From NCBI GenBank assembly GCA_030430075.1, contig JAUIGN010000009.1:62001-126000 (forward strand): 64,000 bases of DNA. The letters run 5' to 3'. This stretch comes from a bacterium (GTDB lineage: Bacteria; Planctomycetota; Planctomycetia; Pirellulales; Pirellulaceae). The notes beneath the pieces are model-generated. The model saw only the letters and a list, made by a program, of their open reading frames with translations, searched no databases and had not been told where the DNA came from. Both the position numbers and the translations under genes were made by a program. Shown here piece after piece: positions 48,890-61,721 of the stretch (position 1 is the stretch's first letter; the number at the start of each line of letters is the position of its first letter).

Positions 48890-51696
48890 TCCCTGCGTCG
48901 CTCTTCGCGGTCGATTCCGGCGCCAAGGTGTTTCACCAACTGTCGCGGGTTCAGGCCATGACCACCTGGTGGCACTGGCTCCTGTTGCTGGTTGTCTGTG
49001 GCCTGATCACGGCCTTCGTCGTGTTGCTTTATCGGCGGGACACCGTCGAACTGCCTCGCGGCAAGGCGCTGATTCTGCTCGCCCTGCGGCTGGCCGCACT
49101 GGTCGGCGTGTTGTTCTTTTTCCTCGATTTGGAAAAGCGAACCGAACGGCGAATGGTGAAGAACTCGCGCGCCCTCCTGTTGATCGACACCAGCCTCAGC
49201 ATGGGAATTCAGGACGGTGATGCGACGGGCGGTCGCCGCCGGATCGACCAGGTCATCGACGAGATCGCGCAAGGCGATTTGCTTGCCAGGCTGCGTCTGC
49301 AACACGACGTGGTCGTGTACCGCTTTGACCAGAACGAGATGCCTGCGGAGGTGGCGTCGTTCCCTCGAACCGAGACGGTTGCGGCCGATGTGGTCCCGGC
49401 GGGCGCGGCGGCCGGCGAGCGGGAAGCTGCCGGCCTCCCCCAGACCGCGTTCCAATCTTCGCTGCGGCAAGCCCGGACGACCGCCCTGGTGGCGGCCGTC
49501 GTGGCGGGCCTGGCGCTGCTGGCGCTGCTCGTTTACGCAGCCAGCGGCGCCGCCGGTGTGGAGAGCCAGACAAGCTGGTTGGCGCCGGTGGGCATGGTCG
49601 GTCTGCTGGCCGCGGTCGTCATTCTGGGCGTCGCACAACTGCGATTTCCTCAGGTGGACTTTGCCTCCACGGTCGGATTGAAGACCCCGGTTGCCCCGGC
49701 CGAATCGGCCGCCGGGCCGCGCGACGACGGCGATGCGGCTGCCCCGTTGCGGACAGCGGATGTGGACTGGGACGCACAGCTCGCGCCCCGCGGTGCGGAA
49801 ACTCGACTGGGCGACGCCCTCAGGTACCTTGTCAACCGGGAACGCAACGGATCAATCGCCGGGATCGTCACGATCACCGACGGCGGCGCCAATGCCGGCA
49901 CCGACTACGAACAGAGTGTGATTACGGCCAGCAACGCGCACGTGCCGATTTTCACTGTCGGCCTGGGCAGCGACCGCCGTCCTCGCAACGTCCGCGTTGC
50001 CGACCTGGAAGCGCCGCAGCGGGTTTATCCGGGGGACAGTTTCACCATCACCGGATACGTGCAGGCGTTCGGGCTGGCGGGTCGCACGGTGAAGGTCGAG
50101 CTGGTTTCGGCGGCGGCCGAGGATCGCTCGACGAACCCCGCAGAAACGTTTGAAGACGAACGGGGGCTGAAGCTCGGCGAGGACGGCGAGCTGGCCCTCG
50201 TCCGCTTCGAGGTGTCACCGACGGTCGTCGGGACCCGCCGCTACTCCGTCCGCGTCAATGCGCCCAACGAAGATCAAGAGGCCCAGGACAATCAACGGTC
50301 GGCCAACGTGCAGATCGTGGACCGCAAGAACCGCGTGCTCCTGTTCGCCGGCGGGCCGACGCGCGAATTTCGGTTTCTTCGCAACTTGCTGTTCCGCGAC
50401 CAGGACACCATCGTTGACGTCCTCCTGCAATCGGCCAAACCGGGTGTCTCGCAGGAAGGCGACCAGATCCTCTACGAGTTTCCCGAGTTGGCGGAAGAAC
50501 TTTACGAGTACGATTGCATCGTGGCCTTCGACCCGGACTGGCTGGCCTTGAACGCCGCCCAGACGGAGATGGTCAAGCGCTGGGTGGCCGAGAAGGCGGG
50601 CGGGTTGATCGTGGTGGCCGGGCCGGTAAATACCCCGCGGTGGGCCAGTCGGCTGAGCGGCGACGAGCGAATCGAGACGCTCAAACTGCTCTACCCCGTG
50701 GTCTTTTACAGCCGAGGATCCGCCACGCTCAGCCTGGGCCGGTTCGCGTCGGAGTCCGCCTGGCCGCTCCGCTTCACCCGCGACGGGCTCGACGCCGAGT
50801 ACCTCTGGCTGGAAGACGACCAGATCCTCAGTGAACAGGCGTGGACAGGATTCGAGGGCGTGTACGGCTATTATGCGGTCAAGGATCCCAAGGCGGGCGC
50901 CCGCGTGCTGGCCAACTTCTCCGATCCGAACACGGCGATCGACGGCGAACTTCCCATCTACCTGGCCTCACACTTCTTTGGCGCGGGCCGTGTGTTTTTC
51001 CAAGCCAGTGGCGAGATGTGGCGCATCCGCTCGGTCAACGACGCTTACTTCGAACGCTACTATACGAAGCTGATCCGGTGGGCATCGCAGGGGAGACTGC
51101 TCCGCGATTCCAGCCGCGGAGTCTTGCTGGTGGATAAAGATCGGTGTTCGCTGGGTGACCATGTCTCCTTGCAGGCCATCCTGACCGACGCGCAATTCGA
51201 GCCGCTGGGGGTCGAGACGGTGACCGCCACATTGCGGCATCCGGACGGTCGCCGTACGCCGTTGCTCCTGCGCCGGGTCGAGAACGCCGCTCGGGACGGG
51301 CTCTATTCGGCCCAGTTCGTGGCCCGGCTGGAAGGAGATTATCAGGTCGAATTGCAACCGCCGCACGGCAGCGATCAGGAACTCCTCACGCAAGAAGTCC
51401 GGTCGAGGATCCCGGCCTTGGAAACCGAACGGCCGGAACGTAACGACGCACTGCTGAAGTACGTTGCCGAGCAAACCGGGGGGGCCTACTATATCGGGCT
51501 CGATGCCGCCATGAATCGGGGCGGAACGGGAGTGCCCCCGCTGGCGAACTTGCTGGAACCCCAAGACCAGGTAACCTACCTGGCCGGCAGCCCGGATCGC
51601 GAATTCGAGCGGCAATTGATGGGCTGGCTGATGGGAATCATCTGCGGCGTCCTCTGCCTGGAATGGTTGATTCGACGACTCAGCAAGCTGGCGTGA
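48886..51696 (+). CDS. Membrane vWA protein with interrupted vWA domain
   Basis: A 936-residue partner of the BatA-like protein. The frame is open from 48826, but the ATG at 48886 overlaps the previous stop (ATGA) and has AAGGAG about 10 nt upstream. Two TM segments (about 28-49 and 60-80) precede a vWA domain with MIDAS D101-x-S103-x-S105 (LLIDTSLSMG). Unusually, a TM hairpin (about 198-219 and 231-250) is inserted before the vWA domain resumes at TRLGDALRYLV (about 306) and IVTITDGGANAG. Then come beta-rich domains (YPGDSFTITGYVQA, RVLLFAGGPTREFRFLRNLL) with the glutamine-amidotransferase-like fold of this family, and a C-terminal TM helix (LMGWLMGIICGVLCLEWLI). Likely works with the MoxR ATPase in the membrane. 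Confidence 0.9.
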   Translation: MIPASLFAVDSGAKVFHQLSRVQAMTTWWHWLLLLVVCGLITAFVVLLYRRDTVELPRGKALILLALRLAALVGVLFFFLDLEKRTERRMVKNSRALLLIDTSLSMGIQDGDATGGRRRIDQVIDEIAQGDLLARLRLQHDVVVYRFDQNEMPAEVASFPRTETVAADVVPAGAAAGEREAAGLPQTAFQSSLRQARTTALVAAVVAGLALLALLVYAASGAAGVESQTSWLAPVGMVGLLAAVVILGVAQLRFPQVDFASTVGLKTPVAPAESAAGPRDDGDAAAPLRTADVDWDAQLAPRGAETRLGDALRYLVNRERNGSIAGIVTITDGGANAGTDYEQSVITASNAHVPIFTVGLGSDRRPRNVRVADLEAPQRVYPGDSFTITGYVQAFGLAGRTVKVELVSAAAEDRSTNPAETFEDERGLKLGEDGELALVRFEVSPTVVGTRRYSVRVNAPNEDQEAQDNQRSANVQIVDRKNRVLLFAGGPTREFRFLRNLLFRDQDTIVDVLLQSAKPGVSQEGDQILYEFPELAEELYEYDCIVAFDPDWLALNAAQTEMVKRWVAEKAGGLIVVAGPVNTPRWASRLSGDERIETLKLLYPVVFYSRGSATLSLGRFASESAWPLRFTRDGLDAEYLWLEDDQILSEQAWTGFEGVYGYYAVKDPKAGARVLANFSDPNTAIDGELPIYLASHFFGAGRVFFQASGEMWRIRSVNDAYFERYYTKLIRWASQGRLLRDSSRGVLLVDKDRCSLGDHVSLQAILTDAQFEPLGVETVTATLRHPDGRRTPLLLRRVENAARDGLYSAQFVARLEGDYQVELQPPHGSDQELLTQEVRSRIPALETERPERNDALLKYVAEQTGGAYYIGLDAAMNRGGTGVPPLANLLEPQDQVTYLAGSPDREFERQLMGWLMGIICGVLCLEWLIRRLSKLA

Positions 51697-51797
51697 GTTG
51701 CCGTTTCGCGGTATCACAGTCGCTGGTGATGAGCTTGCCGAAACCGCCGCACGCCGCAGCTGGAACGCGTTCGCGCCCGATTCGTCCGGTGATCGGC

Positions 51798-51832
51798 GGA
51801 ACCGGAGATAACGCCCAACGGCTGATGGATCA
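51798..51832 (+). repeat. REP-like dispersed element, copy 3
   Basis: GGAACCGGAGATAACGCCC followed by AACGGCTGATGGATCA, between the stops of two convergent genes (51696 and 51867). The GGGGC of the other copies reads GGAGA here, weakening the hairpin. Confidence 0.75.
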
Positions 51833-51866
51833 CCCGTGTATGCAGGCTCGAACGCGCCGGCCCGCC

Positions 51867-53777
51867 TCAGAACGGCCAGACTCGAGGTATCAGGATGAGG
51901 GCCGTGATGCCGATGGCGATCGCCAAGGGCGTTCCGCACCGCGCGTAGTCACTGGGCCGGTATCCGCCCGGGCCCATCACCATCAGGTTCGTTTGGTAGC
52001 CGATCGGGGTGATGAAGGAGAGCGAGGCGGCCAGGGTAATCGCCATGATGAACGGCCGCGGGTTGTGGCCGCCCTCCCAGGCCACGGCGATCGCCAGCGG
52101 CACGAGCATGGCGGCCACCGCGTTGTTGCTGATCGCTTCCGTCAAGACCACGGTTAACAGGTAGACGGCAATCAACAGCAGGTAGGGGTGGTCGCCGACC
52201 AGCCGCACCATCCCGGTGGCCATCATGCCGGCCGCGCCGCTGCTCTGCAACGCGTGCCCCAGCCCCAGCGCGCCGGCGATCGTCAGGATCACTCGGATAT
52301 CGATCGAAGCGCGTGCATCCGCGACGCGCAGGCAGCCGGTGGCCACCATCAAGGCCGCTACGGTGGTCGCCGCCAGGGCGGGAGAACCGAGGTTTCCGAC
52401 CTGGCCCTCCAGGCCAGGCCACATCCCGACGATCAGCCAGACAATTAACCCGACCGCCAAGGCGGCCGCCAAGGTCGCTTTGTGATGCAAACGCGACTGC
52501 CAACCCTCGACACTGCTGACCAGGTAGAAATCGCGACTGTTGCGATACGCTGTCACGAACTCATCGCGCGTCTGCAGCAACAGCGTGTCGCCCGGTTCGA
52601 GGCGGATGTTGCCGATCTTGTTGGTCAGGCGGACCCCGTTGCGATGGACGGCCACCACGGCGGCGTTGTAGAGGCGACGAAAGTTGGCCTTCCGAACGGT
52701 GGTCCCGATCAAGGGCGATGTCCGCGACAAGACAGCTTCGGTCAGCCGCCGCTGGTGGCGCTGCGTGGGATGAAACTCGAACGTCGAATCGGCCGCCGGT
52801 ACCAGGCCCGGAATCTTCTCCAGGTCGACGATCGTACTCACCACCCCGGTAAACACCAGGCGATCGCCGGCGTGAATCCGCTCTACCGGGGAAACCGGCG
52901 TACGGATGTCCCCGTCTCGGTCAATCTCGATCAGAAACAGCCCCGGCAGGTGCCGCAACCCGGCCGCTTCGACCGACTGTCCGATCAGCGGACAGTCCGC
53001 CTGGACCTGCATCTCCAAGAGGTATTCGCGACGCTGCTCGCCCAGCTGCTCGATCATGTCGGTGCGATTGGGCAACAGGCGGCGGGAAAGGAGCAACAGG
53101 AATCCGGCTCCCACCAAGGCACACGGCAGGCCGACGCGGCCGATCTCGAACAGGGTCAGCGGCGCACTCCCCGCCGTGAAGCGACGACGGGCACGCACTT
53201 CCTCCGCGTCCTCGCCGTGCAGGCTCGCCAACCGGTCGTCTTCCACGGTGCGCTGCTGGTGCTCGCGATCGAGAATCGCGTTGGCGACCAGTGTCGTGCT
53301 GGTACCGACGAGCGTGCATGTGCCGCCCAGAATCGCCAGGTAACTGACCGGCATCAAGAGCCGCGAAGGAGACACCTGGCGACGGCGACACCAGTCCACC
53401 ACCACCGGTGCCATCATCGCGACGACGGCCGTATTGAGCATAAACGCGGATGTCGCCAGCAGCGTCATCATGAGCCGCACCAGCGCGCCCCGTTCGGTCT
53501 GGATCGCGCCCAGCAGATGGCGGCCGATCCAGTCCAGGACGCCCGTTCGCTGCAGCCCTTCGGCAACCACCAGCAAGGCGCCGATCGTCACCACCGCCGG
53601 GTTGGCCAGGCCGCGAAACGCCTCTTCCGGCGAAATGATACCGACCGCCGTGACCAGCGCCGCGCCCAGAATGAAGAGCAGGTCGGTGGGCACCCCGCGC
53701 CGCGTCTGCAAGCCCAGGAAGACCAGGATCGTCACCCCGATGGCAATCCAGGGGAAGTAAGGTTCCAAGAATGCCAT
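51867..53777 (-). CDS. SLC13-type anion transporter with RCK_C domains
   Basis: A 636-residue polytopic protein of the divalent anion:Na+ symporter (SLC13/CitT) class. The N-terminal half has about five hydrophobic helices, including GGTCTLVGTSTTLVANAIL, the family's substrate-binding S-x-T-type loop. A soluble insert (about 235-415) carries two RCK_C/TrkA_C-like modules (EMQVQADCPLIGQSVEAAGLR, AVLSRTSPLIGTTVRKANF). The C-terminal half has another set of helices with a second loop (TEAISNNAVAAMLVPLAI). Relatives carry sulfate or similar anions; the substrate cannot be read from sequence. No good RBS precedes the ATG. Divergent from the 54235 gene. Confidence 0.92.
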   Translation of the reverse strand: MAFLEPYFPWIAIGVTILVFLGLQTRRGVPTDLLFILGAALVTAVGIISPEEAFRGLANPAVVTIGALLVVAEGLQRTGVLDWIGRHLLGAIQTERGALVRLMMTLLATSAFMLNTAVVAMMAPVVVDWCRRRQVSPSRLLMPVSYLAILGGTCTLVGTSTTLVANAILDREHQQRTVEDDRLASLHGEDAEEVRARRRFTAGSAPLTLFEIGRVGLPCALVGAGFLLLLSRRLLPNRTDMIEQLGEQRREYLLEMQVQADCPLIGQSVEAAGLRHLPGLFLIEIDRDGDIRTPVSPVERIHAGDRLVFTGVVSTIVDLEKIPGLVPAADSTFEFHPTQRHQRRLTEAVLSRTSPLIGTTVRKANFRRLYNAAVVAVHRNGVRLTNKIGNIRLEPGDTLLLQTRDEFVTAYRNSRDFYLVSSVEGWQSRLHHKATLAAALAVGLIVWLIVGMWPGLEGQVGNLGSPALAATTVAALMVATGCLRVADARASIDIRVILTIAGALGLGHALQSSGAAGMMATGMVRLVGDHPYLLLIAVYLLTVVLTEAISNNAVAAMLVPLAIAVAWEGGHNPRPFIMAITLAASLSFITPIGYQTNLMVMGPGGYRPSDYARCGTPLAIAIGITALILIPRVWPF

Positions 53778-54234
53778 GTGAATCGATAACCGGAATTCTG
53801 CCTGCAGTCCGCGCGACGCCAGTTGTTCGTATCGTACCCATTACGCCGCCCCGGCAACCATAGATTACTAAGATCACAATATTAGTCAAGTATGAACAGC
53901 AGGTTCGTCGTTTCCGGCACGAACGTCACGCGCGAAAATTGCGGCAACGTTTCCCCCAGTTCGCTCGTCGCACGAACTCACATGCAGTCTTCCTAGATTT
54001 GTTAATTGACTCCATTTACCTGCTAAACCCAACCAAAAGACTCCGATACGAACTGTGAACGCGGCAAGCTTTCCCCAGCCCGCCAAGTGACCGCGCCTCT
54101 CGCCCCGGTCGTGTAACCCAATCCATGGCAGTGGGTCAGTTCGCAGTTTTTTCGCGGCCTTCGCCAGAACGTCGCGGCAGCAAACTGAATCACCACCCAA
54201 CCAATGGACCATCTGGTTCAGGAGGAACATACGA
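53778..54234. other. Divergent intergenic region
   Basis: About 457 nt. An AT-rich part at 53860-53895 holds an ACTAA-N10-TTAGT inverted repeat. TTGTTA (53999-54004) and TTGACT (54006-54011) resemble -35 boxes, but no matching -10 is convincing. AGGAGG at 54220-54225 gives a strong RBS for the gene at 54235. No gene seen. Confidence 0.45.
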
Positions 54235-55764
54235 ATGAATCGCCCGTGCTTCTCTCTCGGAGTGTTGCTGTCGTCGCTCGCCGTCTGTCTCGTCGCTGTT
54301 GGTTCCGCCAACAGCCAAACCGGTTTTGATGGACATTCCCCGGTCTGCTTGATGTGCCCGTATGCGGGGTCCGCTTACGCCATCACCGATACGTTTGCCG
54401 GCCCTCCGGTCGCCGCGGCTTCCGACGAGGCAGCGCCCGCAGCGGAAACGCCTGCCACGGCCCCCCTGCTGGCCGACACCGTCGTTGACGGCGACTACGA
54501 CTACAGCGACTACGACTACAGCGACTACGACTACAGCGACTACGACTACAGTCACTACGAAGCCACCGACGACTACACGCCGGATGCCGGCGAAGCCGTT
54601 TCGGCAAGCGTGCCGGCCGAGGCGCCGGCGGAGAACGCAGCCGCGAACGTCGATGACTCCGAATTCGACGTCTACTTTGGAGAAGCTGCCGACGAGGCGA
54701 CCGGCGCCGCGAACTCGGACGCGGAGTTCGACAACTACGACTACGAAGACTACTTCGCGGAGATCTACGGTTCGGAAGACGCCTGGAACGCTGCCGGCGA
54801 GGCGACCGTCGCCGCAGACGTCGTGGCCAACGATGATGTGGAGCCGTTCGATTTCTTTGATACCGCAGAGTTTGCCCCGGCCGGCGACGACACGGAGGCA
54901 GTGGACCCATTCGCCGGCCTTGAGGAATTCGCGGCGGACGCCGCCTCCCGGGACGTTGCCGACCGCTCGGCAGACGAAGATGCAGCGGTTGCCGAGTCCA
55001 CGGCAGTCAACGCGGATCTTTACGACCTCCGCACGACGTACGACGCGACCTATGACGAGGTGATGGCCCCGACCAGCGATGCCGCCGCCACCACCCCGCC
55101 GGCCTACCGGACGACGGACCACTGCTTTGGCGGATACCCGGACCCGTACGATGCCGACTACCGTTGCGATCTGGCCGACGTCTACCTGGAAGACGCATTT
55201 CATTCCTTGCCGGTAGACGGTCCGCGTCCTTCGCTGGAAGAGACCGTGGACGACAACGGTAAGGCCATCGATCGGGAAGAGGTTTCCGTGCTCAAGCGGG
55301 CGGACGAGGAGACGGCCAGCAACGAACTGACCGGCCTCTCCACGTTGCCTGGTGCTGCGGAGCCGTATGTCGCCCTGCTCATGGACCGGATCGGCGCCGC
55401 CTGGCAGCGGTTGTCGCTGGACGCCGTCGTCACCAAGGCCGTCACCGAGGCGGCCAAGCTGCCGCTCGCCCTGGCCGAGTCGGCCACCGAATCGGAGGCG
55501 GAACTTCGCTTGGCGGACTACGTTGACTGCCACGTCGAACCGCACGGGCGCGTCGCGGACGTCTACGAGATCGACTGTTTCGGAGCTTGGGAGCCTTGCC
55601 AGCCGATCGGCCTGGGCGTCGCCCCAGCCGAAGAAGAGACATCGGCGACCGCTGACGGCGAGGCCGAGGTCTTGGACACGGCGGCCCTCGAGGCCGCCAA
55701 GGCGTCCATTCGCGACCTCCGCAGCCGGATGAACGCGGCCCGCCAATCGCCGCCCCTCCGCTAG
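54235..55764 (+). CDS. Exported acidic Tyr-rich protein with (DYDYS)4
   Basis: A 509-residue protein with an N-terminal signal peptide (LGVLLSSLAVCLVAVGSANS) and a CLMCPY segment soon after. It then becomes strongly acidic and Ala/Asp/Glu/Tyr-rich. Residues 87-106 are four exact DYDYS units (15-bp DNA repeats at 54493-54552), followed by other Tyr/Asp stretches (DNYDYEDYFAEIYG). The C-terminal part (about 290-500) contains more ordered segments with Cys (DHCFGGYPDPYDADYRCDL, DYVDCHVEP, DCFGAWEPC). No domain family was recognised. Acidic, Tyr-rich composition is often found in calcium-binding, matrix or adhesive proteins, but this is a guess. The start is backed by AGGAGG 9 nt upstream. An intrinsic terminator follows, so it is a single-gene unit. 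Confidence 0.88.
   Translation: MNRPCFSLGVLLSSLAVCLVAVGSANSQTGFDGHSPVCLMCPYAGSAYAITDTFAGPPVAAASDEAAPAAETPATAPLLADTVVDGDYDYSDYDYSDYDYSDYDYSHYEATDDYTPDAGEAVSASVPAEAPAENAAANVDDSEFDVYFGEAADEATGAANSDAEFDNYDYEDYFAEIYGSEDAWNAAGEATVAADVVANDDVEPFDFFDTAEFAPAGDDTEAVDPFAGLEEFAADAASRDVADRSADEDAAVAESTAVNADLYDLRTTYDATYDEVMAPTSDAAATTPPAYRTTDHCFGGYPDPYDADYRCDLADVYLEDAFHSLPVDGPRPSLEETVDDNGKAIDREEVSVLKRADEETASNELTGLSTLPGAAEPYVALLMDRIGAAWQRLSLDAVVTKAVTEAAKLPLALAESATESEAELRLADYVDCHVEPHGRVADVYEIDCFGAWEPCQPIGLGVAPAEEETSATADGEAEVLDTAALEAAKASIRDLRSRMNAARQSPPLR
54493..54552 (+). repeat. 15-bp coding tandem repeat, four units
   Basis: Four units of GACTACGACTACAGC (the last with AGT), encoding DYDYS. The near-perfect DNA identity suggests recent expansion. 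Confidence 0.95.
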
Positions 55765-55826
55765 CCGAGCCGACCGGACCTGTTCCTGGACGGTCGATGC
55801 AAGTCGTTTTAGAGATGAAACTTATC

Positions 55827-55870
55827 GAGCGGCCGTTGGTCAACAATCTGACCGGCGGCCGCTCTCTTTA
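55827..55870 (+). terminator. Strong intrinsic terminator
   Basis: A 16-bp stem, GAGCGGCCGTTGGTCA with TGACCGGCGGCCGCTC (two G-T wobbles), loop of 6 nt, followed by TCTTTATT. It lies 63 nt after the stop of the Tyr-rich protein. Confidence 0.85.
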
Positions 55871-56166
55871 TTGGAGCGACCTGTTCGCCGGCCAGCTCCC
55901 TCGTGCCGCCAGCCACCGCCGACGCGACGGGTCGTGATCGCAGCCCGGTTATTCGCGCCAGTCGGATTTTTCCATTTCCCGCGTGGCGGCCAGGCCGGAG
56001 ATTGCCTGCTTTGCAAGTTTTTCAGTGGCGTCTGAATCGGCACCGGAATAGAATAATTAGATTCAGGAACGTAATCTGCGCTGGTTACTTAAACGGGCAA
56101 GGCGGGGTTGTCATCCCGGGATGGATGACGGCCCTGTGTGCATATCGCTCTGGTTGGAGACTTACC
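55871..56166 (+). promoter_or_regulatory. Upstream region of the vWA/STN gene
   Basis: AT-rich at 56045-56065, with TAGAAT (56049-56054) as a -10 candidate and a TGAATC/GATTCA inverted repeat (56032-56037, 56060-56065) around it. The -35 is poor. An in-frame upstream extension from 55903 exists but lacks protein-like composition. Confidence 0.3.
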
Positions 56167-60309
<4,143 letters not shown>

Positions 60310-60331
60310 TCCGCGCGGCCAACTCCAACCG

Positions 60332-61366
60332 TCACCTCGACGACGCGTGTCGCACCAGGCCGGGCATCACATCCAAGTCCAGTGCTTCGGCCTGCCCTGC
60401 CCGGAGCTTCTCGAATGCGATGGCCCCCATCACGGCGTTGTCGGTGCAGAGCGCAGGGGGGGCAATCTCCAAGGTGACTTGGCGCCGCTGAGTCATCTCC
60501 CTCAGGCGGTCTCGAAAACGGGCGTTGGCGGCAACTCCCCCGCCCACGCATAACGTCTGCAATCCCGTCCGCTCGAGCGCCAACTCCGTCTTACCCACCA
60601 GGCAATCGACCACCGCCTCTTGAAAACTGGCGGCAATGTCGGCCACCGCTGCGGGAGACAGACGGCACTCGGTAAAATCGACCTTTCCGGGACCGGCGAT
60701 CAGGTAACGCACGGCGGTCTTCAAGCCGCTGAAGCTGAAATCGAGTCGGCTGGAGTCGTTGAGCAAGGCCCGCGGCAATCGATGGGCCCGCGGATCTCCC
60801 CGCTGGGCCGCCTCGGCGATCGACGGGCCGCCCGGATAGGACAGCCCGAGCATGCTGGCGACCTTGTCGAATGCCTCACCAGCCGCATCATCGATCGTGC
60901 CCCCCAGCGGCTCGAAGTCGACCGCCGTCGGGCAGTTGTAGAGACTGGTGTGCCCGCCACTGACAATCAGCCCCAGGCACGGAAACACGGACCGCTTGCC
61001 GGCCACCTGGCAGGCATAGATATGGGCTTGAAGATGGTTGATCGCCACCAGCGGCTTTCCCGTGATCAGGGCAAGCGTCTTGGCTGCCATCAGACCGACC
61101 ACCAGCGATCCAGCCAGACCCGGAGTCGTGGCCACGGCGATCGCATCAAGGTCGGCCAGGCGCAGCTCGGCCCGCTGCAAGGCCTGATCGATGACCGGGA
61201 GCATGCGTTCGAGATGCGCCCGAGCAGCGATCTCAGGAACCACGCCGCCGAATGCCTGGTGGAGGTCTTCCTGCGAGGCAACGACGGAAGCCAGCACATC
61301 AAGGTCTTCCGTGACAATGGCAGCCGCCGTTTCGTCGCACGTTGATTCCAAGGCCAGCAACTTCAT
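60332..61366 (-). CDS. tsaD: tRNA N6-adenosine threonylcarbamoyltransferase TsaD
   Basis: A 344-residue protein matching the TsaD/Kae1/Qri7 family. The open frame extends to 61441, but MKLLALESTCDETAAAIV at 61366 is the typical start, with AGGAG 6 nt upstream. The metal-binding pair H111 and H115 (INHLQAHIYA) is at the positions known from E. coli TsaD. SGGHTSLY and LCVGGGVAANARFRDRL complete the nucleotide-binding fold. It transfers the threonylcarbamoyl group to A37 of ANN-decoding tRNAs, with TsaB/TsaE/TsaC partners not in this window. The gene is likely essential. It follows the S41 protease gene on the same strand, separated by a repeat-rich 355-nt gap. Confidence 0.97.
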   Translation of the reverse strand: MKLLALESTCDETAAAIVTEDLDVLASVVASQEDLHQAFGGVVPEIAARAHLERMLPVIDQALQRAELRLADLDAIAVATTPGLAGSLVVGLMAAKTLALITGKPLVAINHLQAHIYACQVAGKRSVFPCLGLIVSGGHTSLYNCPTAVDFEPLGGTIDDAAGEAFDKVASMLGLSYPGGPSIAEAAQRGDPRAHRLPRALLNDSSRLDFSFSGLKTAVRYLIAGPGKVDFTECRLSPAAVADIAASFQEAVVDCLVGKTELALERTGLQTLCVGGGVAANARFRDRLREMTQRRQVTLEIAPPALCTDNAVMGAIAFEKLRAGQAEALDLDVMPGLVRHASSR

Positions 61367-61421
61367 CCACACTCCTACTTTCCCGCTCACAATGGCACTC
61401 GGCAGGGGTCGCCCACCGCAT

Positions 61422-61527
61422 GCTCGCCGCGGCTCTCCCAATCATGCTCACATGCTCGGCGCGGGTCTCCCAATCATGCTCGGCGCGGGTCTCTGACCCC
61501 GCCGAAACGGCTGACCGAAGGTCTCCC
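61422..61527 (+). repeat. GCTCGGCGCGGGTCTC elements (three, including dispersed copy 2)
   Basis: Units start at about 61422, 61454 and 61478. The last (61478-61527) nearly matches 8384-8435, over 50 kb away. It lies upstream of tsaD on its transcribed strand. Confidence 0.75.
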
Positions 61528-61619
61528 ATCCGTCTCCCATCCGTCTCCCATCCATCTCCCATCCATCTCCCATCCATCTCCCATCCATCTCCCATTCATC
61601 TCCCATCCATCTCCCACCA
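61522..61619 (+). repeat. 11-bp minisatellite TCTCCCATCCR, about nine units
   Basis: Units begin at 61522 and repeat every 11 bp to about 61610; the last is partial. It lies between the stop of the S41 protease (61722) and the start of tsaD (61366). The remaining 61620-61721 shows no gene. Confidence 0.85.
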
Positions 61620-61721
61620 GGCGCTCCGCCAACGTCACACATTCCATGTTGCATCGCCATCAGGCCACACCGGCGCGCCAACCGCGCCGAGCGAAAGGGA
61701 CCGCGGTTGTTGCCGCATCCG

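Noticed and set aside
52482..53789. Plus-strand 435-codon frame
   Set aside because: Antisense of the SLC13 transporter; no signals of its own.
54190..55746. Minus-strand 518-codon frame with Val-rich repeats
   Set aside because: It is the reverse of the (DYDYS)4-containing gene; the Val repeats are simply GTC/GTA read from GAC/TAC.
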